Virus record (IMG/VR): IMGVR_UViG_3300022693_002348
Span: 1 to 36,245 of that record
Origin: a virus
Reading direction: 5' to 3' (one strand)
Length of the DNA: 36,245 nt
Shown: positions 1-6,351 of the stretch, piece after piece
Position numbering within the stretch: position 1 is the stretch's first letter
How the letters are laid out: each line of letters begins with the position of its first letter
Translations under genes and position numbers: made by a program
Notes under the pieces: model-generated
Databases searched by the model: none
Told to the model about the DNA's origin: nothing
Seen by the model: the letters and a program-made list of their open reading frames with translations, nothing else

Positions 1-84
1 GTGTTCAGCGATGCGCCTGCGCTGCCAGGGATCGATATCAGGGGAAGGGCGATCTGCCCGCCTCACTTCCTTCCATTCACACCG
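1..84 (+). repeat. 84-bp perfect inverted repeat, left copy
   Basis: Bases 1-84 are the exact reverse complement of 2216-2299. The match breaks at base 85 against 2215 and may continue beyond the left edge. On the minus strand this copy lies within the partial ORF that starts at 132 and is read in the same codon frame as the right copy. Either a real inverted duplication or a chimeric contig end would give this pattern. Confidence 0.9.
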
Positions 85-132
85 CTGGCCTTGCGCCTGG
101 TGGCACGCATCGTGCATCGATCGGGCAATCAT
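1..132 (-). CDS. Partial leftward ORF, unknown product, runs off the left edge
   Basis: An ORF starts with ATG at 132 and overlaps the stop of the upstream gene (TGATG), so the two are probably translationally coupled. Forty-four codons are visible and the frame is still open at base 1. The last 28 visible residues are identical to part of a small ORF at 2207-2344 because the DNA is an exact inverted copy. The part unique to this gene is only 16 residues, too short to recognise. If the molecule is circular, the gene lies upstream of the terminase genes at the right edge, so a small packaging or regulatory protein is possible. If the inverted repeat is an assembly chimera, everything left of base 85 is not the true continuation of this gene. 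Confidence 0.5.
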   Translation of the reverse strand, partial: MIARSMHDACHQAQGQRCEWKEVRRADRPSPDIDPWQRRRIAEH

Positions 133-734
133 CAGCTGTATCCTTCCTGCCTCATGCGCTTGGCAAGCTGGCGCTGTGCTTCCTGGGCGAACGTGGCTGC
201 CACATCCAGGGCGACTTCCTCAAAGCCCAGCATAGGATCCCACTGGGGATCGGTCACATAGGCCACCAGCAGCCGCACCCCGCGCCTGCCAGCCTCACGC
301 GCCCATATGCCGCTATATCCCTTGATGGTGCCCTCGAACGTATCCCTGCGCCGTAGCAGGCGCTGCCGCCCTGTGCGCCCCAGGCTGCCGTATCGGTCGC
401 TGATCGATGGGTCTGCGATGCCCAGGCCGCGCTGCTCATTGCCGCCGAGTTCCAGCCTGGTCAGGGTGGCGTTCATGGCAGGCAGGGCATAGACCCGGGA
501 TTCCCACCCATCATTCGTCCGCCTGGCGGTCTGTGCTGCGATCGACTGCAGTGTGAAGCGCTTGGGCCTATCCAGCCGATCCTGAAGGTTGCCGCGTTCC
601 GCCTTGCGTGCCCTGTAGGCCAGGACGGTCAGGGCTTCCTGGATCGCACCGGGCAAGGCCCTGCGGCCAACGCGTCCAAGCCTTGCAGCTGCGCGCTGGA
701 TATCACCGGTCTGGAATTCGATCTCGTATGCCAA
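132..734 (-). CDS. Putative tail completion / minor tail protein Z-like protein
   Basis: The protein is 200 residues from a TTG start at 734. An AAGGAG lies 7 bases upstream of that TTG, while the longer reading to 893 runs through the dyad region and lacks a ribosome site, so the shorter start is preferred. A pattern seen in phage tail-completion or GpZ-type proteins is visible: an N-terminal acidic strand (YEIEFQTGD), an Ala-rich helix, then DRPKRFTLQSI, which corresponds to the family's 'DRPTxFT' segment, and a GG element about 35 residues later. Such proteins normally help finish the tail-head junction. Here the gene is not between the FII-like and tail terminator genes, which overlap directly at 29163-29166, but sits alone next to the control region and reads leftward. 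The family assignment is by motif memory only. Confidence 0.55.
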   Translation of the reverse strand: MAYEIEFQTGDIQRAAARLGRVGRRALPGAIQEALTVLAYRARKAERGNLQDRLDRPKRFTLQSIAAQTARRTNDGWESRVYALPAMNATLTRLELGGNEQRGLGIADPSISDRYGSLGRTGRQRLLRRRDTFEGTIKGYSGIWAREAGRRGVRLLVAYVTDPQWDPMLGFEEVALDVAATFAQEAQRQLAKRMRQEGYS

Positions 735-814
735 TGCGCCGCTCCTTGAAAACCCTGCCCATATATAAACTGATTTAGTCGCGTAGAAAACCAAAGGTAG
801 AATATATCTATATA

Positions 815-836
815 CCGGTAACCGTAGGGTAACCAG
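815..836. promoter_or_regulatory. Dyad operator/iteron-like site 1 (divergent copy)
   Basis: A 22-bp site of the form C-C-GGTAACC-GTA-GGGTAACCAG resembles the three tandem dyads at 915-1002, with several substitutions. It lies next to AT-rich DNA at 765-814, which contains runs such as TATATA and would suit a leftward promoter for the gene starting at 734. It begins 100 bp before the first tandem copy, close to three times the 33-bp period plus one. Likely a binding site for the same protein that binds the array. Confidence 0.6.
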
Positions 837-914
837 ATGTGCCGCAATGTGCATTGGCTGATTTCCGCCATTTCCGCATTTCACCCCTGCCACATTCCTG
901 CCGTATTCAGTGCC

Positions 915-1002
915 CTGGTTACCGTATGGTCACCAGATCGGAATGCCCTGGTTACCGCTCGGTCACCAGATTGCAGTGCCCTGGTTACCGTATGGTCACC
1001 AG
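915..1002. repeat. Three tandem 33-bp units, each with a 22-bp dyad (iterons or operators)
   Basis: Near-identical dyads start at 915, 948 and 981, exactly 33 bp apart. Each consists of CTGGTTACC, a 4-bp centre (GTAT, GCTC, GTAT) and GGTCACCAG. The half-sites are inverted repeats of each other apart from one base (GGTTACC against GGTGACC). Dyads spaced by about three helical turns would put bound dimers on nearly the same face. The array lies 43-201 bp upstream of the first rightward promoter and gene and beside a putative initiator gene. Both an operator array for divergent promoters and a replication origin iteron set are consistent with this; the sequence alone does not decide. Confidence 0.85.
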
Positions 1003-1044
1003 TTAAGCCGTATGCATCTTTTTTCGCCCATCCTCATTTTCCTG

Positions 1045-1072
1045 TTGAACATTCTGCGGGTAAAGCTATATT
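1045..1072 (+). promoter_or_regulatory. Putative rightward early promoter
   Basis: TTGAAC at 1045-1050 and TATATT at 1067-1072 are separated by 16 bp, a good sigma-70 pair. They lie 43 bp after the last dyad and 44 bp before the first rightward ATG at 1116. The downstream leader carries GCTAGACAGAAAGG at 1097-1110, a motif shared with three other early leaders. The promoter would drive the operon from 1116 onward. Confidence 0.6.
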
Positions 1073-1115
1073 ACCAATCACCTGCCCACCACGGCAGCTA
1101 GACAGAAAGGCACCC

Positions 1116-1346
1116 ATGACCCCTAACCAATTCAAGAACCACGCCCGCTATCTGTGGGGCGGTCACTGGTATGTTGCACTGGCCAATAAGCTGGGCATCA
1201 CCCCTGATGACGTGCGCTCCATGATGGATGGCGATGCCATGCCGATCGCTGCCACCCGCATCCTGATGGAAGGCATGATGGACCGGCGTGACGGGTGCGC
1301 AGATCGCGTCCGTGAGATTGCCCCGCACACCCTGCAGGCGGCATGA
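1116..1346 (+). CDS. Small Cro-like helix-turn-helix protein
   Basis: The protein has 76 residues from ATG 1116, with AGAAAGG upstream. Residues 17-50 (HWYVALANKLGITPDDVRSM, then a short turn and MPIAATRILMEGMM) fit the pattern of small phage/XRE-type HTH proteins: an aromatic lead, L-A-x-x-L-G-I-T-P, a recognition helix, and a Pro-Ile-Ala segment before the last helix. It is the first gene after the dyad array, where a Cro or autoregulator would be expected, so it is a candidate for binding the dyads. The recognition helix is not a textbook match, so the DNA-binding call is an inference. The next gene follows after 3 bases. Confidence 0.55.
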   Translation: MTPNQFKNHARYLWGGHWYVALANKLGITPDDVRSMMDGDAMPIAATRILMEGMMDRRDGCADRVREIAPHTLQAA

Positions 1347-1349
1347 TCC

Positions 1350-1982
1350 ATGAACGGGGAAGGGCCACCTAAACAGGACGGGCAATTCGCCCGCATATCA
1401 TACGACCTGTTGCTTTCAGATGCATTCACCACCCTGCCGCCGATGGCGCTGAAGCTGTTTATGGCTGTGGTCAGCAGGCACATGCGGGAAGGATACACAT
1501 CTGCCAACGGCTGGATCAGCATGAGCACGGCAGAAGCCTGTGAGGCATGCGGCATCAAGAAAAAGGCCACCGTTCTGGATGCATTCGCGCTGCTGGTCAG
1601 GCGTGGCCTGCTGGTGCGCACCTATAAGGGCAGGCGCATCAATGCGGTGCAGCGTATCGCATCCAAGTGGGAAGTGACCGATTGGCCCAGCCGTGATGCA
1701 GCTGGTGACTGGCAGGAAGCGACGAAGGAATACAGGAACTGGAAGCCGGCCAAGGATGATCCGGTGCAGGGCATCGATGCCAGTGCTGATGCGATCGATG
1801 TGGAAAAGTTGGCAAGCTATGCGCCGAAACAGCGCCCCAGCCGGGCCAAGATGGGCCTGAAGGTGCTGGGCAAGGAAGGCAAGGATTTCACCCCCGATGA
1901 TCGGCCGTGGGAAGAGATCGAACAGGAAATGGGCCGTGAACGTGTGAAGGAGCCGGATTATGGCGATGATATCCCTTTCTGA
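1350..1982 (+). CDS. Winged-helix replication initiator-like protein with SSB-type acidic tip
   Basis: This 210-residue protein has an N-terminal domain (about 12-112) resembling phage and plasmid winged-helix initiators: helix 31-44, NGWISMSTAEACEACGIKKK as the helix-turn-helix (54-73), a following helix ending LLVRRGLLVR (81-90), and a basic wing leading to SKWEVTDWPS. Residues 115-200 are a polar linker. The last residues are D203-Y-G-D-D-I-P-F210, almost the C-terminal tip of bacterial single-strand-binding protein (DDDIPF), which host replication and repair proteins bind. No SSB or OB-fold is visible in the protein. It follows the Cro-like gene after 3 bases and lies 350 bp from the iteron-like dyads, supporting a role in origin recognition or replisome recruitment. 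It could instead be a transcription factor. Confidence 0.65.
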   Translation: MNGEGPPKQDGQFARISYDLLLSDAFTTLPPMALKLFMAVVSRHMREGYTSANGWISMSTAEACEACGIKKKATVLDAFALLVRRGLLVRTYKGRRINAVQRIASKWEVTDWPSRDAAGDWQEATKEYRNWKPAKDDPVQGIDASADAIDVEKLASYAPKQRPSRAKMGLKVLGKEGKDFTPDDRPWEEIEQEMGRERVKEPDYGDDIPF

Positions 1983-2223
1983 TCTGGACCGCATCGGCCC
2001 GGATCTTCCCCTGGCAGCGACCAAGGTGCTCATCACCATCATGAGGCGCGCCAATCACCTGCGCAGGGCCCGCGTATCGCATTCCACGATCATGGAACTG
2101 GCGGGCATCAGTAAGCCCACCCTGATCGATTCGGTGAACACCCTGGTGGAAGCCGGGCACCTGAAAGTGATTGAGAAGGGCACAGGATCGAACGGCGGCA
2201 CGCTGTATGAAATCCCGGTGTGA
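1960..2223 (+). CDS. Winged helix-turn-helix DNA-binding protein
   Basis: The 87-residue protein starts at ATG 1960 inside the end of the preceding gene (23-base overlap, different frame), with GAAGGAG 7 bases upstream. Residues 37-72 contain a clear helix-turn-helix with wing: VSHSTIMELAGISKPTLIDS, then VNTLVEAGHLKVIEKG, ending in a short strand pair (LYEIPV). This is the MarR/DnaD-N or plasmid Rep style of small winged helix. It resembles the HTH part of the preceding protein, so the pair could have arisen by duplication or act together at the same DNA. It has no second domain. Role inferred as replication accessory or regulator. Confidence 0.6.
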   Translation: MAMISLSDLDRIGPDLPLAATKVLITIMRRANHLRRARVSHSTIMELAGISKPTLIDSVNTLVEAGHLKVIEKGTGSNGGTLYEIPV

Positions 2224-2344
2224 ATGGAAGGAAGTGAGGCGGGCAGATCGCCCTTCCCCTGATATCGATCCCTGGCAGCGCAGGCGCATCGCTGAACACG
2301 TAGAAGGAAAGGCACGAAATCATGGAAACGTTCAAGGAAAATAG
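2207..2344 (+). CDS. Possible 45-residue ORF inside the inverted repeat
   Basis: ATG 2207 opens a frame of 45 codons to TAG 2342-2344. It overlaps the end of the winged-helix gene by 17 bases and the start of the next gene by 23. It fills an otherwise empty gap of about 100 bases. It is rich in Arg and charged residues (RRADRPSPDIDPWQRRR). Twenty-eight codons are identical to the partial ORF at 1-132. There is no convincing ribosome site before 2207, so expression would rely on coupling. It may be a non-coding passenger of the repeat. Confidence 0.35.
   Translation: MKSRCEWKEVRRADRPSPDIDPWQRRRIAEHVEGKARNHGNVQGK
2216..2299 (-). repeat. 84-bp perfect inverted repeat, right copy
   Basis: Exact reverse complement of bases 1-84. 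It starts just before the stop codon of the winged-helix gene (2221-2223) and ends 22 bases before the ATG of the gene at 2322. Together the copies bracket the leftward Z-like gene, the dyad array and the replication genes, a span of about 2.1 kb. Confidence 0.9.
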
Positions 2345-2594
2345 CCTCGAGGTCAGGCTGGCATACACCCAGGATGGCGATGACGATGTGATGATTTATC
2401 TTTGCGTCAATGGCACTGGAAGCATCGAAAAGGCTGCTGAAATCGTGCGCTCCGGCATAGGCAGCGATAAGGACATGGATCTGCTGATCTACATGGTGAA
2501 AAAGGAAATGGGTCTGGGTGACGATTGCAAAGTCACACGAATTCAAGTCGATCGCACGGAGCAGGTCATCACCAGATATCAGGGCGCCAACTGA
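2322..2594 (+). CDS. Small protein of unknown function
   Basis: The protein has 90 residues from ATG 2322, preceded by GAAGGAAAGG. It is acidic in the first half (DGDDD at 19-23) and predicted to form a compact alpha/beta fold: strand EVRLAYTQ, strand DVMIYLCVN, helix SIEKAAEIV, and a C-terminal strand VTRIQVDRTEQVI. No motif is recognised. Its stop overlaps the start of the RusA gene (TGATG at 2592-2596), which suggests coupling and a possible role in DNA metabolism. Confidence 0.6.
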   Translation: METFKENSLEVRLAYTQDGDDDVMIYLCVNGTGSIEKAAEIVRSGIGSDKDMDLLIYMVKKEMGLGDDCKVTRIQVDRTEQVITRYQGAN

Positions 2595-3085
2595 TGAAAC
2601 GCTTCAACGCCATTGATCTGGTCATCAAGGGCAGGCCCTACGCCCAGAGCAGGCCGCACATGAACACCGAAACCGGCGTGGTCTATGCCAATGCCAGCGC
2701 CAATCTGAAGCGGTGGCGTTCCAGGGTGGCAGCGGTGGCCCGTGGTAGGCGCCTCGAGCCCGGCCCGGTGGCCTGCCAGATCATATTCGGCATGCCCACG
2801 AATGACCGCAGCCGGTGGTTCAAGCTGCACAGCATCGTTCCCGATTTCGATAATCTGGGGAAGGCGGTGTGCGATGAACTGCAGGGCAAGTCCCACCCGC
2901 TGGATGACGACGGCCAGATCGCATCCGGCGATATCCTGAAGATCTGGTCGCCCGTGGGATTCGCCCGCGTGATGATGCAGGCCACCGATGACGTGGCCGA
3001 GGTCATCGAATTCAAGCGCCGCGCCATACAGGTGCTGGAAGAACTGCTGGCCACGAACGCCAGCCAATATAAGGAAAGGAAATGA
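2594..3085 (+). CDS. rusA: RusA-family Holliday junction resolvase
   Basis: The protein has 163 residues. RusA enzymes are small homodimers that cut four-way DNA junctions; in phages they process replication or recombination intermediates before packaging. The family's metal-site acids are visible: P83-DFDN-L88-G-K-A-V-C-D94-E-L, then L103-DDDGQI, with K116 after it. The N-terminal strand with KGRPYAQSRPHMN also fits the family. The start at 2594 overlaps the upstream stop and is preferred to an in-frame ATG at 2525, which lies inside the previous gene. Its length is somewhat above the 120 residues of E. coli RusA because of extra C-terminal helices. The next gene overlaps by ATGA. Confidence 0.88.
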   Translation: MKRFNAIDLVIKGRPYAQSRPHMNTETGVVYANASANLKRWRSRVAAVARGRRLEPGPVACQIIFGMPTNDRSRWFKLHSIVPDFDNLGKAVCDELQGKSHPLDDDGQIASGDILKIWSPVGFARVMMQATDDVAEVIEFKRRAIQVLEELLATNASQYKERK

Positions 3086-3588
3086 GCATGCAGAAGGATA
3101 ACCGCCCCTGGGCCGTGCTGAACTATGCCGGCATGGCCACCCGTGCCATCGAACAGGAAAAGGCCCGTAAGGCTGAAAGGCCTACTCTGGCCGATATGAA
3201 ATCCCAGGCACGCCGGGAAGGCCTGCAGGGTGCATCGGTTGGCGCGCTGCGCAGGATCCACCTGGGTGACGTGATGGCCGAAAAGGTGAAGGCCGAACTG
3301 GATGCCACCCGCACCGATGGCAACCCGGTCGACTACATCATCGATGACGAGGGCCACCGCTACGATCGCAATGAGTATGCGGCCGAAAAGGGATCCAGCC
3401 GCGCCGATGGTGCGCTGGTGACCATGGGCATCGACAAGATGTATCGCACGATGCACCGCGGTGCCCTGATCGATGCCATGGCCGATATGGCAGAGGAACA
3501 GGAAGCCCAGGAAGATCGGGCGGCCGTGAAGATCGATGCAGCAAAGCAGCGCCGGGAAAAGCGGGCTGCGAAAAGGAAAGGGAAGTGA
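3082..3588 (+). CDS. Unknown basic protein
   Basis: The protein has 168 residues from ATG 3082, overlapping the RusA stop by four bases. It is largely helical and charged. A middle segment (DYIIDDEGHRYDRNEY, near 104-119) is acidic and the C-terminus (from 150) is strongly basic, ending KQRREKRAAKRKGK, which suggests nucleic-acid contact. No domain is recognised. Its position between resolvase and other early genes points to DNA metabolism, but this is only context. Confidence 0.65.
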   Translation: MSMQKDNRPWAVLNYAGMATRAIEQEKARKAERPTLADMKSQARREGLQGASVGALRRIHLGDVMAEKVKAELDATRTDGNPVDYIIDDEGHRYDRNEYAAEKGSSRADGALVTMGIDKMYRTMHRGALIDAMADMAEEQEAQEDRAAVKIDAAKQRREKRAAKRKGK

Positions 3589-3590
3589 CC

Positions 3591-3905
3591 ATGTTCAAGC
3601 GTATCCGCGATGCCGTCACCGGGCGGTTCACCACTGCAGCTGAAGCGAAAAGGCGGCCGAACGAAACCGTGGCCGAGCGGGGTATGCCGCAGTCCCGCGT
3701 GCCGGTTGGCAAGCATGAGCCCATCAGGATGCCGTTCGACATCTACGTGCATAAGGATCACATGAATCCGGACGTCCACGTTCCCGTGGTCAATGTTCTG
3801 CAGCTGAACCTGACTGACAAGGAAATCGGCAGGCTGATGAACGTCGCGTGTTATGCCGATGCGATCGTGATCTGTGGAGCATATTTCGTGAAGGATAAGC
3901 CCTGA
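3591..3905 (+). CDS. Unknown small early protein
   Basis: The protein has 104 residues from ATG 3591; a GTG at 3585 overlapping the previous stop is an alternative, but GGAAG is better spaced to 3591. The N-terminus is basic (FKRIRDAVTGRFTTAAEAKR), similar to short motifs seen at the start of phage proteins that bind DNA. The C-terminal half has alternating strands and ends ADAIVICGAYFVKDKP. No family is recognised. The stop overlaps the next ATG (TGATG). Confidence 0.55.
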   Translation: MFKRIRDAVTGRFTTAAEAKRRPNETVAERGMPQSRVPVGKHEPIRMPFDIYVHKDHMNPDVHVPVVNVLQLNLTDKEIGRLMNVACYADAIVICGAYFVKDKP

Positions 3906-4384
3906 TGAACATCTGGCAGAAGCACATGATCACCGGCCTGCAATTCGCCCGCGTGCGGGCCGTGGAGGCCGATTTCATCAAGGACCTGGTGAAGGCCAAG
4001 GATCGGGCGGAACGTGGGCTGGGCGGCTCATTGTCGCCCGGCCAGGATGCCTACCTGATCAAGCTGGCGTATCGATATCGCGGCCAGATCAGCGCAGGCA
4101 TCGCGCCGCCCAGCGAAACGATCGCTGCCAAGGATCACCGGCGTATCACCAGGGCGATGTGTGAGCGCATCGAAAAGGAACGCCTCGAGCGGGAAGCCCA
4201 GGAAGAAAAGGAACGGAAGGAAGCGCAGAAGGCGGAAATCACCGGTGCTGATGTGTTCCAGGCCCTGAAGTCCGTTGGCCCTGATGGTTTCTTCAGTTCC
4301 GCCGATGGCATGACCGGCGCGGTGATAGACGGGAAATTCGATCTGGAACGGGTTGCCCGTATCCTCATGGGAAAGGAAAGCTGA
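3905..4384 (+). CDS. Unknown helical protein with coiled-coil segment
   Basis: The protein has 159 residues. Two-thirds is helical, with a long charged stretch near 90-112 (ERIEKERLEREAQEEKERKE) typical of a coiled coil or single alpha helix. The C-terminal part, GADVFQALKSVGPDGFFSSA and VARILMG, looks like a small separate helical unit. The first half contains SPGQDAYLIKLAYRYRGQI, a pattern seen in several uncharacterised phage early proteins. Coupled by TGATG to the upstream gene. Function unknown. Confidence 0.6.
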   Translation: MNIWQKHMITGLQFARVRAVEADFIKDLVKAKDRAERGLGGSLSPGQDAYLIKLAYRYRGQISAGIAPPSETIAAKDHRRITRAMCERIEKERLEREAQEEKERKEAQKAEITGADVFQALKSVGPDGFFSSADGMTGAVIDGKFDLERVARILMGKES

Positions 4385-4385
4385 A

Positions 4386-4649
4386 ATGCCGAAACTGACC
4401 GCACGTGAAAAGCGCTATCACCTGGCGCTGATCGAGGACAGCATCTGCGTGTGCGGATGCGGAAAGCAGGCCACCCTGGTGCACCACCCGCTTCAGGAAC
4501 ACCCGGATCAGGGCACCAGGCGCAATCATGAATACGTGGTGCCGATGTTCTGGGAATGCCACGATAAGGTGCACCGCAAGGGCAGCGATCAGTATGCTAA
4601 CGCGGCGGCTGGATACCGTGCACAGGCCATTGCGGCCGGGATCCTGTGA
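4386..4649 (+). CDS. HNH-like zinc-finger nuclease family protein
   Basis: The protein has 87 residues from ATG 4386, preceded by AAGGAAAG. Closely spaced cysteines C21, C23 and C25 are followed by LVHH (H33-H34), a basic loop, and a C-terminal H59-x-x-x-H63. This ordering matches small treble-clef HNH proteins in phage recombination loci such as Ref or DUF968-like proteins. These cut DNA, in some cases guided by RecA-type filaments. Its place just after RusA and before the methyltransferase supports a DNA-processing role. The exact subfamily is not certain, and activity is inferred from the motif alone. Confidence 0.65.
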   Translation: MPKLTAREKRYHLALIEDSICVCGCGKQATLVHHPLQEHPDQGTRRNHEYVVPMFWECHDKVHRKGSDQYANAAAGYRAQAIAAGIL

Positions 4650-4650
4650 C

Positions 4651-5244
4651 ATGATCGGCACGCATACATGGGAATTCGATGCGGCACGGTTCACCTGCGA
4701 TGGCGCCGTGATCACATCGGAATTCCATGGCGGGCCCACTCACGTGGATGATTTCGGCCCGTTCATCGCGAATGAATGGCAGTGGTGGCTGGCGCATCAA
4801 TACGGATACGGGAACGATTATCTGCGGTATTTCCAGGAGCATGATTTCGTGCATCACTGGCTTGCGCAGGAACTGGGGCACGGGTTCAGCAGATCGCTGC
4901 GCTACGGAATGACGCTGGATGAAGCCGCAAAGGTAGAGAAGGCCAATCCCGATGATCCGCGCCTGAAGTTTTCCGGATTTCCGCAGCACATCAGGTATGA
5001 AGAAAACATGGTGCACTGGTGCCAGGTGGCGCTGCGAACGGATCCCAGCTGGGAAGCGCACGTCGAGCCGCATATCTGCAGCGGTGATTTCCTGCTGGCC
5101 TATGAGGGCAGGCCCGATGGCAAGGATATCCTGGAAAGGCTGAAGGCCGATCTGACCGAATTCGCGGGCGGATGGGACCTGTATCCGAACGTGAAAGCGC
5201 AGCTGCTGTTCACGCGAAAAATGAAAGGCGAATGGAATGAGTAA
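4651..5244 (+). CDS. Unknown protein with EHDFVHH motif
   Basis: The protein has 197 residues from ATG 4651, directly after the HNH stop. An in-frame ATG at 4528 lies inside the HNH gene and is not used. The protein is rich in Trp and His. Residues 63-69, EHDFVHH, in a helix context (FQEHDFVHHWLAQELG) could bind a metal as in HD-type hydrolases, but the second half of such a site is not clear. The gene ends inside the methyltransferase start (8-base overlap), so the two are probably co-translated. No family is recognised with confidence. Confidence 0.6.
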   Translation: MIGTHTWEFDAARFTCDGAVITSEFHGGPTHVDDFGPFIANEWQWWLAHQYGYGNDYLRYFQEHDFVHHWLAQELGHGFSRSLRYGMTLDEAAKVEKANPDDPRLKFSGFPQHIRYEENMVHWCQVALRTDPSWEAHVEPHICSGDFLLAYEGRPDGKDILERLKADLTEFAGGWDLYPNVKAQLLFTRKMKGEWNE

Positions 5245-5998
5245 GGCAATGACGATACTGGAAAGGCCGGCGGTGCAGCGCATCGAGATCATCGGCAACG
5301 CAATCCTGATCCTGGGTGACTGCCAGGAAATCGTGCTGGCCGGTGATGAACTGGACGGCGAATTCGACTCGATCATCACAGATCCGCCCTATGGCATCGG
5401 CGCTGAAGGCGGTGTCGGGCGGTATGGCCGCATGAACCACGGCGGGAAGGATTCCGGCAAGTCCTGGGATAACGTGGCACCGGCCGCGATGATCGACCGG
5501 CTGCTGGCCATGAAGCTGCCCACGGTCATCTGGGGCGGTCACTACTTCACGCTGCCGCCCTGCCGTGGGCTCATGATCTGGGATAAGGGCGCCACCTTCA
5601 AGGGCCGCGATTTCGCGGAATGCGAGGTCGCCTGGTGTTCCATCGATCGGCCGGCGCGCATCCTGAAGTATGATCCCAGCGCCAAGCAGGACTACCGCAA
5701 GGGCAATAAGCACCACCCCACCATGAAGCCGCTGGCGGTCATGGACTGGTCGATCCTGGCGCTGCCGGCATCGATCACCACCGTGCTGGATCCGTTCATG
5801 GGATCTGGATCCACTGGCATCGCGGCCACCAGGGCAGGAAAGGCGTTCATCGGGATTGAGAAGGACCCGGAATACTTCGAGCGGGCCGTGGCACGGTTCC
5901 AGGCTGATGTAGATGCCCCCAGGCTGTTCCAGATGGACCCGGCGATCGATCCGGGTGCGCTGCCCCAGATGCTCATTCCGGGAATGGAGGAAGCCTGA
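5237..5998 (+). CDS. Beta-class DNA methyltransferase (N6-adenine or N4-cytosine)
   Basis: The protein has 253 residues. It transfers a methyl group from S-adenosylmethionine to an exocyclic amino group in DNA. The catalytic motif DPPY is at 49-52, H160-PTMKP165 follows, and the AdoMet-binding motif DPFMGSGSTG is at 185-194 with IEKD at 207-210. This order, catalytic motif before the AdoMet motif, defines the beta class that includes CcrM and M.RsrI. There is no partner restriction gene nearby, so it is an orphan enzyme, often used to hide phage DNA from host nucleases or to affect transcription. The target sequence cannot be read from the protein. It overlaps the upstream gene by 8 bases and the downstream gene by 1. 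Confidence 0.9.
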   Translation: MSKAMTILERPAVQRIEIIGNAILILGDCQEIVLAGDELDGEFDSIITDPPYGIGAEGGVGRYGRMNHGGKDSGKSWDNVAPAAMIDRLLAMKLPTVIWGGHYFTLPPCRGLMIWDKGATFKGRDFAECEVAWCSIDRPARILKYDPSAKQDYRKGNKHHPTMKPLAVMDWSILALPASITTVLDPFMGSGSTGIAATRAGKAFIGIEKDPEYFERAVARFQADVDAPRLFQMDPAIDPGALPQMLIPGMEEA

Positions 5999-6351
5999 TG
6001 CGCCTGGTCATCATCGAGTCGCCCTATGCTGGCGATGTGGAACGCAATACGGCCTATGCCCGGGCGGCCATGAAGGATTGCCTGGAACGCGGGGAGGCGC
6101 CCCTGGCATCGCATCTGCTCTATACGCAGGTGCTGGATGACGATGTGCCGGCGGAACGTGCCATGGGCATTGAAGCCGGGCTCGCATGGGGATCGCTGGC
6201 ATGGGTCAGCGTGATCTACGTGGACCTCGGCATCACCAGCGGAATGAAATACGGAATTGAAAGGGCCAAGCGTGAAGGAAGAACAGTCGAATACCGATGC
6301 CTGGGCGGCGAATGGGAAGCCGGTGGCAGTCATCAATTGGCACAGGCCTGA
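5998..6351 (+). CDS. DUF7768-like protein, nucleoside deoxyribosyltransferase-type fold
   Basis: The protein has 117 residues. It begins with a strand and the motif ESPYAGD (7-13), followed by ERNTAYARAAM, ASHLLYTQVL, RAMGIEAGLAW and DLGITSGMKYGIERA. This set matches a phage protein family that I recall as DUF7768, thought to have the fold of nucleoside 2-deoxyribosyltransferases; its reaction is not known. The gene starts with the last base of the methyltransferase stop. An enzyme acting on nucleotides or modified bases would fit beside a DNA methyltransferase, but that is inference. Confidence 0.7.
   Translation: MRLVIIESPYAGDVERNTAYARAAMKDCLERGEAPLASHLLYTQVLDDDVPAERAMGIEAGLAWGSLAWVSVIYVDLGITSGMKYGIERAKREGRTVEYRCLGGEWEAGGSHQLAQA

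Noticed and set aside
735-893. Longer reading of the leftward Z-like gene to 893
   Set aside because: The extra 53 residues run through the AT-rich control region and have no family character. TTG 734 has AAGGAG at ideal spacing.
915-1002. CRISPR array
   Set aside because: The 33-bp units are contiguous with no spacers and contain internal dyads, and no cas gene is present.
837-1346. Longer reading of the Cro-like gene through the dyad repeats
   Set aside because: The extension translates the 33-bp repeats into a repeated peptide, has no ribosome site, and lies upstream of the likely promoter; ATG 1116 has a good ribosome site.
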